Shown here piece after piece: positions 11,801 through 23,029 of a stretch of 64,000 nt of DNA. How positions within the stretch are numbered: position 1 is the first letter of the stretch; each line of letters starts with the position of its first letter. The position numbers and the translations under genes are program-made. The notes under the pieces were generated by a model, which was not told where the DNA came from, ran no database searches, and saw only the letters and a list, made by a program, of their open reading frames with translations. The DNA comes from Anseranas semipalmata (Eukaryota; Chordata; Aves; Anseriformes; Anseranatidae): positions 1,027,227-1,091,226 of the forward strand of contig VXAA01003830.1 in assembly GCA_013399115.1 (NCBI GenBank). Direction: 5' to 3'.

Positions 11801-13587
11801 TTCCATCCACTTTACCTCACTACTGCTTGAAGGCACCAAGCTGCCACCCAACCACCCAAAATCACGCATCACGCCCGCCTCAGCAGTGCAGCCCACTCGG
11901 GACCGCGGGCGGTTATGAAGGCTGAAGCTGCCCGGGACTTCCTGCACAAATGGCACAGAACCAGGATGAGTTACAAGCGATGGGGCATCGAATTTTGCAA
12001 CTCATTGCTAAAAAAAAGCACTTGCAGCCCCATGCTTCAACTGTGCTGGCTCAGAGAAAAGGACGCTTGCAACATCCTTTAATACTGCTTCATTTTCACA
12101 TGCAAATTTGCATCCTGTAGTCTAAAACTCATCATTATCAAGGAAGGATGCGTGCAAGTGATCCCAATGGCTGAGTGCAGTGGCAGGCAGCTGTGAACCC
12201 GATGAGAGCACGGATTTTGCCTGATCTTGCTGAGCTGGTTGGGTCTCACCTGCTGCATGCGATGGTCTCATCAGCAGCTACTGCCAGATATTTTCCTCTC
12301 GTTTTGGCCAGGGCTGCCTGCTCAGCAGCAGGCAACACTTTCGTCAACTTTGTGCCATTTGGCTCCAGAAGGATTAAACCCTGCTCGCAGCAAAGAGTAA
12401 GGCAACCGTTGTGAGTTCAGAGAGAGTCTGGCTGTGCAGTTGTGTGTATCAGTATTAGGTTAAAAAAGTCAGAGTGCTGAGGTTTTTTGAAAGAGGGTAT
12501 TTTTCATTTCCCATAGAAGAGAAGCAGTGAAGGTGGCCGGTCGCGTTTGTGCATCCTTCCTCCTCCCTTCCCTCCTCCCCCCAGACACAGCACAGCTTGC
12601 ACACAAAAAGCGAGGAGCTGCTCTCCAGAAAACAACGTCTGGGACTGGCTGCTGGTGGGCTGCCTTCTCCTGCACAGCCCACTCCTCCTGTTCCTTGCCA
12701 CGGTTTCCCCTTATTTATGGAGCAAGCTCAATGGCACCAGCCTCCTGGATTTGAGCTTATCAAGCTGGGGTCTTTTAGAAAAATGAAGAGCCTTAAAATA
12801 CAGGTTTTGTCTAGATGCAAACTGTACCATGCTGTTATGTGCCTTGGAATTATGTGCAGGCATTTAATTCACGACTGATCTCCCCCAGCGCCAGGATCCA
12901 GGTCGTCCACTGATGCACCTCGCAGCAGTCCCTCGGTTTTGATGCAGTCGCGTGCACCAGTCGAGGATTTGGTCTCGAACAGCTGAAGGCTGGAGGTGAT
13001 GTCCCTGCAGTAAACTGGAGAAGCACAAACGGATGTCTCACGTGTCTGTGGCTTTATCACCTCATACTGCTCCACTCCTTAGGATTCACCTTAGCGCTCA
13101 TAAATCCTGCAACAACCAGACAGCCGAACCGAGCTGCCAGGAAGACGACCTGCCACAAGCTTCCCTCCCAGTTCCTCTCCCTGCTCCCAAAAGGTGGATT
13201 TTCCACCACATTTTTCCTGCCGGAAGCCCTGAGCCATAAAGCCAGCGACTTGAAACAGTGGCAGCGCAGGAGCACGCGTTGGTGCATGAAATGGCAGAGG
13301 CTTTTTTGGGGCCAGGCTGTGAGGGGCAGGGGTGTGCCGACGGGCGGGCAGAGCCAGCGGCAGGCGGAGGGGTGAGGTGGGAGCAGCAGATGACCTCTGC
13401 AGCAGTGATCTGAACAGACGTGTGCCAGGGAGCATTTCATTCGTCGGGAAAGGATGTTGCGGTGAGACGCGAAGTTCAGCTGTGTGGATGGAGAGGAGAG
13501 GCTGCGTCTCGACAACGGTATGAAGGCAGGGTCTGGAAGGCTTCAGCAGAGCCTGGAACTAATTGAGGGCTGCCCCATGGCCTCCGT
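8884..13587. other. Long unique interval, no gene seen
   Basis: Nearly 5 kb without a recognisable gene or dated repeat. About 10.38-10.62 kb and 11.5-11.76 kb are AT-rich with homeodomain-type words ('taatcagctaattaaatt' near 11733) and look like candidate conserved non-coding DNA. A (TG)7 lies at 9758-9771 and a perfect 14-bp palindromic octamer site at 12100. The stretch 8.9-9.9 kb might be an old unclassified retroelement, but I see no motif that proves it. Confidence 0.35.
12100..12113. promoter_or_regulatory. Palindromic octamer (POU-type) motif
   Basis: ATGCAAATTTGCAT is a perfect 14-bp palindrome that contains the octamer ATGCAAAT on both strands. The octamer is the classical binding word of POU-domain (Oct) factors. 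That it is bound or functional here is inference. Confidence 0.35.
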
Positions 13588-13656
13588 TATGCAGAAGGTC
13601 AGATTAGATAATCACAGTGGTCCCTTCCGAGTTTAGCATCTATAAATCTGTGAAAT
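13588..13656 (+). mobile_element. Ancient CR1 3' tail
   Basis: 'atgcagaaggtcagattaga', 'taatcacagtggtcccttcc', then 'tctataaatctgtgaaa' follows the older amniote CR1 3' end ('tgcaggaggtcagactagatgatcataatggtcccttctgacc...tctatgaatctatga'). Only the tail is left. It is more diverged than the 6.66-kb copy and so older. Confidence 0.7.
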
Positions 13657-13785
13657 AGGAGCTTTAAACCACGATGAAGGGCTGAGTCCTTGGAGCATCA
13701 CTCTGAAAGCCCTGAGTATCCCGAGATATTGGCCTTTAATACTGGGATTTGGGGGTATAGGAAATCTATTTCAGGAGATTTTCGA

Positions 13786-13801
13786 TTTTTTTTTTTTTTT
13801 T
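13786..13801. repeat. Poly-T run, 16 bases
   Basis: Uninterrupted T16 in unique sequence, 130 bases right of the CR1 tail. Confidence 0.85.
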
Positions 13802-14094
13802 AGGTTTACTTCATCTACCTGGTTTTACAGGCAGGGGCTATCAACAAACTCTAATAAAATATTTAAAGCCCTTTAAATATCCTTAAAAGAGTCTTTTCAT
13901 ATCATGTGTTGCATAACAGGCTATGTGCTGCTGGGTGAGATGCAGACGTCATCGCTTTGATAGCCTCACAGCTTTCACGGCCTGGAAGCTCCGCTGCGGT
14001 GGTTCCCTCTGCCCTCCTGCATAATGCAGACCATGGAGCTTCGCCCAGCAATTCCCACACCAATACATGAACTACATCATGTAGAAAGACATCC

Positions 14095-14765
14095 ACACTT
14101 AATTTAAAGATCTTTTTGGGTGATGGAGAATCTACCATATCCCATGTCAGCTCCTCCAGCTGTTAATTACAAGGCCATTAGGGAGAAAAATATGCCTTGT
14201 ATTCAACTTGATTTTTTTAGCTCCAGTCTTCCCAGCTTGTATGCTTTTGTCTGCTAAAGTAATCCTCTGATACTGCATTGCTCCTTCATGTACAGATACT
14301 TACAGATCTTGGTCAATTCATCTCTTGTGCTCCTCTTTGATAATATAAATGGATTGCGCTCCTTTGGGTCATCGTAAGATACGCTTTCGATCAGTCTTAT
14401 AGCTCTTCTCCCAAGCTTTCTCAGTTTTTCAACATGATTTTTAAGTGTTGACAGCTGAACTGGACTACTTTTGTCTCATTAATGTCAGATATAGAGCTAA
14501 TACATTTCCCTTGCCACTCAGTATTCCCATTTATACATGCTAGGGTCATATTAGCCCCTTTAGCAAGAGCATCACATGGGGAACTCGTATTCAGTTGTTT
14601 ATCCATCACAACCCCTAAAGTAAACAGCCAAGAAGAGCTTCCTGAATATTCCCCTCATGAAAACTCCCATGGGATCTCTCTTCATTTGCAACTCCTCTTC
14701 TGAGACCTGTCGTTTAACTGCCTCCTAATCCATTTAAAACGGGCTGCATTGATTTCCTTACAGTG
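14095..14765 (-). mobile_element. Ancient CR1 LINE relic
   Basis: The minus strand is collinear with the 3' part of the older amniote CR1. The minus-strand translation of 14421-14609 contains DKQLNTSSPCDALAKGANMT, then LACIN. The CR1 reverse-transcriptase C-terminal region typically reads DxQLNxSSxCDAxAKxANxxLGCIN. To the left (14100-14400) the plus strand follows the antisense of the RT end and 3' untranslated region. To the right (14690-14765) 'tgagacctgtcgtttaactg', then 'cctcctaatccatttaaaac', matches a further upstream part, with a deletion between. It has many stops and indels and is not functional. Confidence 0.8.
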
Positions 14766-16408
14766 CTACCACTCCAAACAAAGCAAACGGCAGAGCGTAG
14801 CCCACAGGACCTCTCCCCAAGCACCTACTGCCACGGACATGGTGACCCCGTTTCTGTGTCACCAGGTCGTATCTCAGGCATCGTCACACCGCGGCTGGGG
14901 ACACGTGCAGGCGCGGCCACCCCGGCTCCTCCTCGTGATGAAGGTCTGCTGCCTCTTCAAGTCCGTAATGGGAAGCAAAGAACTGGGGCAAAGCGCTAGC
15001 CATGAGCTCTGAAGCAAACAGGAGGCAAAGCTGGCTTACAGCTAATGCTTTCAGAGATGGTAGAGCAGAGAGCAATTAGTTTTGTGGTTGGATACCAGTG
15101 CCTCTTGATGGCTTTCAGAGAATATTTTGAGACAATATCCTATTCTCAGGGGGTCCCAAACCATGGACTGTGGAGAAGTATCAGGCTGAAGATCCCATAT
15201 AAATGCCCCGCTGACTGCTTGAAACCATACTGCTTTTATGGTGGTTTTAATTTAAGTCTAATGGGGAGGGTTTTGTGACTGGCGACCCAAGAGAAATGCT
15301 GAAGGCTGAGGGTAGTCCTTGGGCCAGCACATTTGGGTAATATTCCAGACAATCTTGGTTTTCCCCTTGGTTGCCTTGTCCCTCATGGGGTTAGCAGAAC
15401 ACTGCCAAAAAGGCCCATACTTTGGGATTAAGAGGCAGCCTGTGACAGACTAGTAACACAGAGAAAGCGTGAGGAAAGCCTCATTTCCTCGACCTAATGC
15501 ACAACTCAGGGAGGCGGAGGCAGGGAAGAAGAGCTGCTTCTGCAGGGCTATAAGGAGCAGTCGTTATCTCCAGGAGGAGCCGGGCGCTGGCAGCCCCAGG
15601 CTTTCCCAAGCGCTGAGGTTTCTGGCCAAAAACTGCCAACACCGGGCTGAGGCTGCGACCGGGGACGTGCAGTTAGCATAGCTGTATCCTTCATACTCTG
15701 CATTAAAACTTAAACAAAGGCAGAAAGAACCCCGCATTTTCCCCAAAGTGCTACAATTTCTTGCTATAACAATGACGGGCAGGGGCTTATCTGGCTTTCC
15801 TGCATGTGGGAGCATTTTCATTGTGCAAATGCTTACAGCTGCACTTTCATACGGGGCAAGTTCTGCAGCTAAATAAAACTGTTCAAATGAGTTAATCAGC
15901 TTAGCACAATGGTTCCCAATATTTTCCATAAAACAATTTGCCTCCCACGTTGTCAGCATCTCCTTCCCGTTCCGCAGCAGGGAGAGCCGAGGTGCCCCTG
16001 GGGCTGTGGAGCACAGACCGCGCTCTCCCCGGGCTCTCCCTGGGAAGTGCCAGAGCAGAGAGCTCGAGCTGAGACTTGCTGTGTGCCCTGGAGCGCTTCG
16101 TTTCCCTGCATTAAAACTCCCAGTGAAGGAAAGATCAACCTACAGCCTTCGGTGGAGGCCGGAGATGACCACACACACCTCCAACCTGCCCTCTGCCAAA
16201 GATGGCTGCAGCTTTAAAGGCTTTGGACCGCTGGCTGTAAAGCATTGCCCCTATTCTGCCTTACACATAGGCTAAAACACTTTTTTTTTTCCTTTTTTAT
16301 CCATCCCCCTTTTCCCAGTCCTCTCTCCAGCCTTGCCCCAGTCATGCCCAGCAAAGAGTGGATGGAAGCCTGGATCTTGGAGGTGGTCTCAAGCGTCAAC
16401 CTCGCCAT
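14766..16408. other. Unique sequence, no gene seen
   Basis: Mixed composition. The word 'tcagggggtcccaaaccatg' near 15147 recalls the ends of hAT transposons, but nothing matches it at the other end. A 17-base word (15531-15547, GAGCTGCTTCTGCAGGG) also occurs at about 10.73 kb, probably by chance. Confidence 0.35.
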
Positions 16409-16690
16409 GATCCTAGAATCCTGGAACCAAAGAACAGCCCAGGTTAGACCGGACCTCAAAAGATCATCAGGTCCAACCCGTCGCAGGAAAACGGAGCCTC
16501 GATGAGCTTTTCTTGCACCCTGTCCACTCACATCTCGAAAACCTCCAGTGGTGGGGGTTGTAGCACATCCCTGGGGAGGTTGTTCCGGTGATTGATTGTT
16601 CTCACAGTAAACAATTTCTTTCCTTTAGCAAGACGCAAGCTGTCCCAGTGCAGCTTGCAGCCCAAGCAAGCCCGCTGACCCGTGCTGGAT
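16409..16690 (-). mobile_element. CR1 fragment, older bird subfamily
   Basis: The plus strand runs 'cctagaatcctggaacc' (complement of the tail), 'tcatcaggtccaaccc', 'gaaaacctccagtggtgg', 'cctggggaggttgttcc' and 'ttctcacagtaaacaatttc'. This is the antisense order of a CR1 3' region in which a short RT end is followed by the 3' untranslated part. Moderate divergence puts it between the young copies and the ancient relics. Confidence 0.8.
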
Positions 16691-16989
16691 GGAGGCCCCG
16701 CTCCCCGCTGCCACCCCGTGCTCTGCCCCAGTGCCCGGGGCGGCCGGAGCAGTGGCTGTGTCCCAGTTTCTCGGCTGACAGCCTGATGTATTGACTTAAA
16801 TGTGCCAGAGCACGTCTGGAATTACTCATAGCTACATAGTAGTAGGTTTCTACCTCCAAGAGGTAAAAAAAGAGGAGCTAAATTCAGCTCCAGCTGAAAT
16901 GCAAAGTAATGGTAATTAACGAAGTTAACTCTTTGCTTCCCATTCAAGTTGTACCTGCAGAAAAATCAGTCTGAAAGAAATTCCAGTAG

Positions 16990-17180
16990 CGTACTGAGTC
17001 CATCCTCCTGCCCTACCATGGGGTCAGGATTCCCGATGGGTGCTTGTCTGAGCTGTTCTCCATCTCTTCAGGCAGTCTCTCCTAATGCTTCAGCATCCCT
17101 GTTCCTAGAAAGCTTTGCCTCGTGTCCAGCCTGAACCGTTCTTGCTGCCATTTCAGCCTATCACTCCAACACGGGTATGA
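16990..17180 (-). mobile_element. Old CR1 fragment
   Basis: The plus strand shows 'gagctgttctccatctc', 'ctcctaatgcttcagcatcc', 'ctcgtgtccagcctgaacc' and 'cttgctgccatttcagccta'. This follows the CR1 antisense phrase 'cctaatgtccaacctaaacctcccttgctgcaatttaagccca'. It is separate from the copy 300 bases to the left and more diverged. Confidence 0.65.
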
Positions 17181-19491
17181 AGAAGAGATGAATCCCCTTG
17201 TTGCCCAAGAACATACCTGCAGCAATTTGTCTAATTTTTATCTCCTCCCAAGGCCAGTGCCTTGGTGCCATTTAGTTAAAGCAAAACCACTTCACTTGAA
17301 AGTACGTTTCTCATGTGCAGTAATTCAGTGTATTTCCCACTCGATGTTAACAGCAGTAGAAGGGAAGGAATCACGTTAGGTGCAGAAAAGCAAGGAGAGG
17401 GCAATGACAAAACAATGACATGAACGAGGCGAAGGAGGGTACAAAGAAGGAACAAAACTCAGACAGACCAAGGATAGGAAACCTCACCCACAGAAGAACT
17501 GGAGCATCACGACCCGCTCTGAGACCCTGACAGGCCAGAGCATGGATTCGGTGAGACCTGCAGGTCAGGTAAGCACAGGGCATGGATGGCAAATTCTTGT
17601 TTCCCAAATAAAGTGCATTGCACCTGTACCAAGATGCCCGGTCTATTCAGATCAGTCCCACCTGCAACACAATCTTTGCAGCAGCAGCTTCGTGGAAGAC
17701 TTGTAGTTTGTCCGTCCAGTTTCAAGGTTTAGGTCAATGCAGCTCCCATTTCAGAGGTCAGAAGGTGGGACGAGAAGAGGTGAAGAGCGGGAACTCGCTC
17801 TTTCACAGGCAGCATGTCAGTGGTGGGACTGGGGGTACCACCTGTGTTTTCTGGGGTTGTACTTCATTCACTGGACTTCACTGTGGACTAGGGCACTTGC
17901 CCACAGTGCAAGACTTTGCTCCAGCCGAGCACAGACCTGCTCAGCTACTCGGGCCTCAGTTCAGGAACCCAACGTTTGGACCTGACTTTGGGGCCAGGGG
18001 GCCCAGCAGCACGGCCAGGGCTGTAACCAGTGGGCACGGCAAGCCCTGACAGACCCAGCACCGCACATGTCGCACCGAGGACTATCCGTCACCAAAAGGA
18101 AAGCCACCAAATAACCAAACCGCACAACCAGCTGCTCCAGCGATGGTTTTGGAATAATGAACTAAGAACTAAGAAAGCGTAGCCCCCTTGGTGAGAACGC
18201 AAAACCCACAGAGCACACATGGCAGGTCCTTGTTCCAAAGCACCAGAGGCTTTCTTTGCATCCAGGGAGGATTTTCATTGTCACGGTACCTGCTGCTTCA
18301 TCACAAAGCAGATCTGATTTAGGTGCCATTGTTTTTAATGGAAATAACCTTAGTGTGCAGCACCCAGAATAGTAGTCATATGGTGCTAGTAGAACCCCTG
18401 GAGAGATTACTATGGTGAAAAGAACGTGCGACATGGAAACTGCTGCCTTTACCACTATGATTCTTCTAATTTCCTTCAGCCCAAGATGTAACGTGAACAG
18501 ATTTGTTCTAAATGGAGCTTTCTCTGCTAACATATACTTCTCACTAACAAAGTTTATGGAGTAGAAAGCTTTTTAAAGATGTAAACAGAATTTAGCAAAT
18601 TGCAGTGCAATCCCAAAATGTTACAATAAAAAACATGATTTATGATTTTTTTAGATGACAATTTATCCTGACTTTGTCAGTTACATTGCATACTACAAAA
18701 TTTCATTCTATTATTTTGTATTAAGCCCACTATTTTCTCTTTGACCAAAACATGTCATCAGTCTCTACCTTGCAAATAAGAGAGCATTCAGAATTATGTC
18801 TGAAAAGAAAAAAAAAAAGCACGTATATGGGAGAACACAGTATTGTGCTGGAATTTCAGCATTAGCGCTTCTGAAAACTACCTCAGCCACTGACTTGTAA
18901 ATTGCTGTTGTGCCATAAGTGCCGATCCACATAGAGGATAAACGGGGCGGGATGGAGATGAAGCGACACGCACCATCAAGTCTAGCACCTGCTTATTTTG
19001 TGCTTCAGTCCCCACAGGAGATGTCCCATTGCATCCTTGAATGCGTTGCATCTACGTGGCACCCACAGCACCGTGCAGCAATCCTCTTCACAGCCCCACG
19101 TACTGCAGCCGAGGACGGAGCCATGCGAGTGGGTGAAAGGCTTTGCCCACCTCCAGGTGCTGGAGACCCCCGTGAGGCCGGGGTGCCATGCAGGAGACTG
19201 GGCGGCCGAATGCCAAGTGAGAGGTGGATGCTTGCAAAACCCTCTGTTTTCTCCTTAGACAGAAGGAACCCCCCCATCGCCACCCCAGGGCTGGGCGGCA
19301 CCAGCTTCCTCACCCTGCCAAAAGCCTTCAGCCTCAGCCCCGAGGCCCACAGGGGCTCCTTCTCGTTCCCGTGCCGCTCGTGGTCTCGCTCTCACCGTCT
19401 GCTGGTGGGAACAGGGCTTCTGTGGTGCGAACGCTTGTCCATGATGGACTGCGCCAGGGCACAGGTCCCCGCTAGGACTCTGTTCCCCATC

Positions 19492-19505
19492 TTTTTTTTT
19501 TTTTT
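19492..19505. repeat. Poly-T run, 14 bases
   Basis: T14 at the boundary between GC-rich sequence on the left and an AT-rich block on the right. Confidence 0.8.
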
Positions 19506-20278
19506 CTCTCCATGCAATGAAACTTTCTTAAATCAAACAAAATACTTTTACTGTATAATAAAAATTCCAAGTTTAATACATCGCCATGCACAAATGAAGT
19601 CAAACAATGCAGAGTACAAAATTGTCAAATATACAAAATGATAAAGCAGATATCCAAAGCTTCCAGAGATCATGCCCAAAGATACCAAAAACTTGATATT
19701 GATTTTAATTTCATCATTTATAAGAATTCCTTCCTCCCACTTGGGTTTTATTTTTTGTTGATTTTTGAAAACAGAAGGAATTAAAGAGTAAATATAAAAA
19801 CTGTAGGGCGGAATTAACAGTGATGGCTACTTTGTATACTAAAAATTAGATTGCATGATAATTTCTGTTTTGGGAAAAAAAAGCACTGCTGTACAGATGA
19901 ACACCTTGGATGCCTGGGGAGACACAGTGCACAACAAACAAAAAGGCACACTTTTTTGTTATGCCACCTCATTTGGCTCCATCTTTAAAATGCTCACTGA
20001 TAGATGGACAGGGAATAACAGTGCGTCACATTTTAACCATCTGAGTGCTGGCATTCTCCCAGATATTCAACCAAGTTAACATTAAAAGGAGGTTACAGCC
20101 TTAGAGTATTTCCCTGGCGCACGTAACAGAACTGAACCCAAGGGCAGCTGGACCAGACACAGCTTGTGAGGCTGTGGGACCGTTCTGGCCACGCAGCATG
20201 GCCAGGGCACCGCACTCGCCCCTTTCTGCACCAGGTTCCTCAGCAGCTCTCCTGACTCAGGCCACAGGATTTCCCAGT

Positions 20279-20308
20279 AACTCAATCCCAGCCAACTCGA
20301 TCCCAGCC
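20279..20308. repeat. Two-copy 15-bp tandem duplication
   Basis: AACTCAATCCCAGCC is followed directly by AACTCGATCCCAGCC, with one mismatch. It is a small tandem duplication, not part of a larger array. Confidence 0.85.
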
Positions 20309-20759
20309 TCCCCCTCGGTTCCCGCAGCTCGTGTCCATCACCAGCTGTATACGGGCCTTGGATTTGGGGCAACCTATGGAGACGATGTAGATGTGGCTAC
20401 AATTCCACCTGTAAATTACCTGCCCTCCTCAAGGATGGGTTCAGCCAACCTTAAATTCAGCTCTCCAAATGGAGGAACCCAAAGCTGGAGGCCGCTTTGC
20501 TGGCTGACATGGCGCAAGACTGGTCGGAGAGTCCGGCAGGTATCACTCTCACCTCACCCACGCTTAGACATGAAAAAGGAATAACTGTGAGGTGGGTCCG
20601 TATATCTCGAGTCCCCAGAAGAAACTGAAACCAAAGGCAAGCGCATCCCAACCCCACCCCTCTGCAGCCCCCAACAGGGCAATGGCCTGTGTCCTGCAGG
20701 CAGCACGTGGCCGCACGTAGCCATGCCAGGGCTGCCGGCGGTCACCTGCCATCGCCAGA

Positions 20760-20811
20760 CTCTGATCTTTAAAGGTCCATTCCAACCCCAACCACTCTAG
20801 GATTCTATGAT
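20760..20811 (+). mobile_element. CR1 3'-tail fragment
   Basis: 'ctttaaaggtccattccaac', 'cccaaccactctaggattct', then 'atga' is the final part of a CR1, including one ATTCTATG tail unit. Upstream CR1 sequence is absent. Confidence 0.85.
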
Positions 20812-20950
20812 TTAAATGCTGGTCATTCACATTTTTGGGTTCTTGCCCCACGCAGTTCACCATTACTTTAGGGGAAGCCCAGCAGACCGCAGTGACCACC
20901 AAAGGCAGTGAGCTTCCCTGGCCCCGAGCGCACTGCCCCTGCAAGGTGAC

Positions 20951-21007
20951 CTGCCTGTCTGTCTGTCCGTCTGTCTGTCTGTCCATCTGTCTGTCTATCC
21001 ATCCCTC
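20951..21007. repeat. (CTGT)n tetranucleotide microsatellite
   Basis: About 57 bases of CTGT units with CCGT, CCAT and CTAT interruptions. It causes the DRQ-repeat frame read on the minus strand there, which is not a gene. Confidence 0.9.
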
Positions 21008-21379
21008 TCCTGCCATGGCCCCAGGACAGCCTGGTGCAGGGCTCTGGGTTCTGCTCGCGGGTTAGCCCTGCATGGCCCAGTTCTTCCCCTCCATCAGTGG
21101 AGCTGAGCTTAGCAGGGAGAAGGACGAGCTCCGTGTCTCACGCTGAGACGCTTTGCATAGCCTGGAAGCTAATAACCCTCCGTGGTTTCTCCACTGCACT
21201 GGAGGCTACTTAATCTCTTTCTGCCTCCCTCGGAAGCAAAGCAGAGAAGGAGCCTCCTGCATACAAGAAACGTGGATGAAGCATTACGAGGGATCCAAGC
21301 ATTTGTTTGGAGTAGTCTTGAGACCAGAGCCTGCCCCAGTAGCGAAAACCTCTGTCTAGATGTAAAACCAAGCTCTCAA

Positions 21380-21400
21380 TAAACAAAACAAAACAAACAA
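21380..21400. repeat. (AAAAC)n microsatellite
   Basis: Short A-rich run beginning within AATAAAC. Confidence 0.7.
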
Positions 21401-21427
21401 GTCCCCTAAGCATCCGATGGGCAGATC

Positions 21428-21442
21428 TTTTTTTTTTTTTTT
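21428..21442. repeat. Poly-T run, 15 bases
   Basis: Uninterrupted T15. Confidence 0.85.
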
Positions 21443-21769
21443 GCGCAGCTTTTTATTGCTTACATGCGGTTTTGCTGCAATATTGATCTCCCTGCTTTAA
21501 AAAAGAAAAAAACTGTATATTGTTATTTAATTTGGTGACATGATATTAAATAGATGAATTCAAGGCAAGTGCTTAATAGAAGTAATATGATTAGAGATAT
21601 AACAACAGCTACAGAGGATTTTTTTTTTTTTCCTGAAAAGGTATTTAGATATGTTTGGAATTAAAATCAGAAAGGAGCTTTTCATCTCATTCTGCCTAAG
21701 CCTGGATGTGTTACGATAATGCCTGAAACCCCACTTTCAGGGAAGAAGCGTACATTTTACGGTCACCTG

Positions 21770-21870
21770 CAAGACCAGCTTCCTTCCCGGCCCAGCCTGA
21801 CCTGGGCCGTGCCTCCCGAGGCCTGCGGCCCGGCCCCGCCGCAGGGCCTCTCACCGGCCTGAGGACACTT
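21770..21870. other. CpG-rich patch
   Basis: About 10 CpGs in 100 bases ('ggcccggccccgccgcaggg') between AT-rich blocks. It is shorter and weaker than the patch at 1.9 kb. Confidence 0.3.
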
Positions 21871-22028
21871 GCAAGCGGCTGTGCACGTAGGCCAGTGACT
21901 CCACAGAACTCATTTGACAGGCAGCCGGTACATACCAATGTTCTTTAAACAATAAATCTAGACCAAACTCATTTTCGTAGGATTTCACACTGGATTAGAG
22001 CAAGAATCCCCGAAGATCTTTATCTTCT

Positions 22029-22046
22029 TAGCTACGTCCGTAGCTA
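22029..22046. repeat. Short perfect hairpin
   Basis: TAGCTACG, two bases, CGTAGCTA. The stem is 8 bp. It may be a chance structure. Confidence 0.5.
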
Positions 22047-23029
22047 GCTCCCTTCTTGTCTCAGCTTCTTGATATTGATTCAATACCAATTTGCAGTAAG
22101 TATTGCTTTTATAGTTTCTTTTGCCTGCGTGAGCTGGTTACTCTTTAAAACATACATCCTCTTTTGTGCCATTTTCCACAGCACAATGAAGAACGCTGAA
22201 AGGTGGCTCTTAGCTTCGTACTTGCCTTGGACCTGCCAGCAGCAGCTTTGTGAGACCTGAATCAGAAACCGAGCACTCCTTTGCTTAGTTCTAAGCTACA
22301 ATATTCAAAACAACCAACCGCAATAGGGCCCACAGCGCTTATTACTCCGGGTTGTCCCACCAAAGTCATTTCACTTCTAGGGCTTCATTAACCGGCTCCA
22401 GTGGGGCTCGTCAGGAGAGCAGGAACACTTTGCTGCCTTCGAAGCAAGGAACTCATGTACCTTGTCCAGCCGCAAAGCAGTACAATACAATTCTCAATCA
22501 GCACTTCAGCTTCTCTACTGGTTGTTGAACACAGGAAAATCTGTTTCTTGCCAGCAAAATGCCGCCTCCTCGGTTGAGGCAAAGCCACAGTTCTTATTCC
22601 TTGCTCACACCAATCACTTGAGCGCGTGATTTTGTCCCAGGCTGTTATTAATGAAAGACATCAAACTTACTCTGTATGCCCAAGGGTTTTTGTTGTCCTT
22701 TCTTGTCCAGTTCTCTTCCTTTAATTACATGCAGAAGAACCTTGCGACTGCCAGGAGACCTACTGCAGCTCCTACCAAACACTGGCAAGTACAGTTTAGC
22801 TCAGGGCTCTCTGTTTAAGATAATTTTGCATGAAAAAAAAAAAAAATGAATATAGGTGGGCCTGCCTTCCTGCAGTATTGGAAACTTTAAGAGATTTTAA
22901 TTTAGTGGTTTGCATCTGATGATCTAGCCTAAATCTCTTGCATAACACACACCTAATAACCTCATCCAGTGACTGCTGAACTGAGCCTAAATTTCTGTTT
23001 GAGGTAGAGCTTATTGACTTAGAAAAATA

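Larger units (their letters stand above)
17181..20759. other. Unique sequence, no gene seen
   Basis: 17.2-18.2 kb is mixed. 18.5-18.9 kb and 19.5-19.9 kb are AT-rich, low in CpG and non-repetitive, resembling conserved non-coding DNA. The 240-codon open frame at 18919-19641 crosses a GC-rich block, a poly-T run and an AT-rich block without a change of character, which argues against coding. Confidence 0.4.
20812..23029. other. Unique sequence, no gene seen
   Basis: Holds a CpG-rich patch (21770-21870), A/T homopolymers and an AATAAA next to an AAAAC run at 21378-21400 that looks like a transcript end but has no recognisable transcript body. 21.45-21.7 kb is AT-rich and might be conserved non-coding DNA. 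Confidence 0.35.

Noticed and set aside
15140..15180. 'cagggggtcccaaaccatgg' as a hAT terminus
   Set aside because: The match covers fewer than 20 bases, and no matching inverted end was found within about 2 kb.
10730..15547. 17-base word GAGCTGCTTCTGCAGGG shared by 10.73 and 15.53 kb
   Set aside because: Flanks do not align. The word is made of common GC-rich pieces and is probably coincidence.
18919..19641. 240-codon plus-strand open frame
   Set aside because: Crosses GC-rich, poly-T and AT-rich segments without change, has no recognisable domain, and its end is low-complexity AT-rich. A chance frame is likelier.
20564..21016. 150-codon minus frame with DRQ repeats
   Set aside because: The repeat is the translation of the CTGT microsatellite.
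21378..21400. AATAAA followed by an A-rich run as a transcript or LTR end
   Set aside because: No terminal repeat, primer-binding site or coding remnant nearby. The run is a simple AAAAC repeat.
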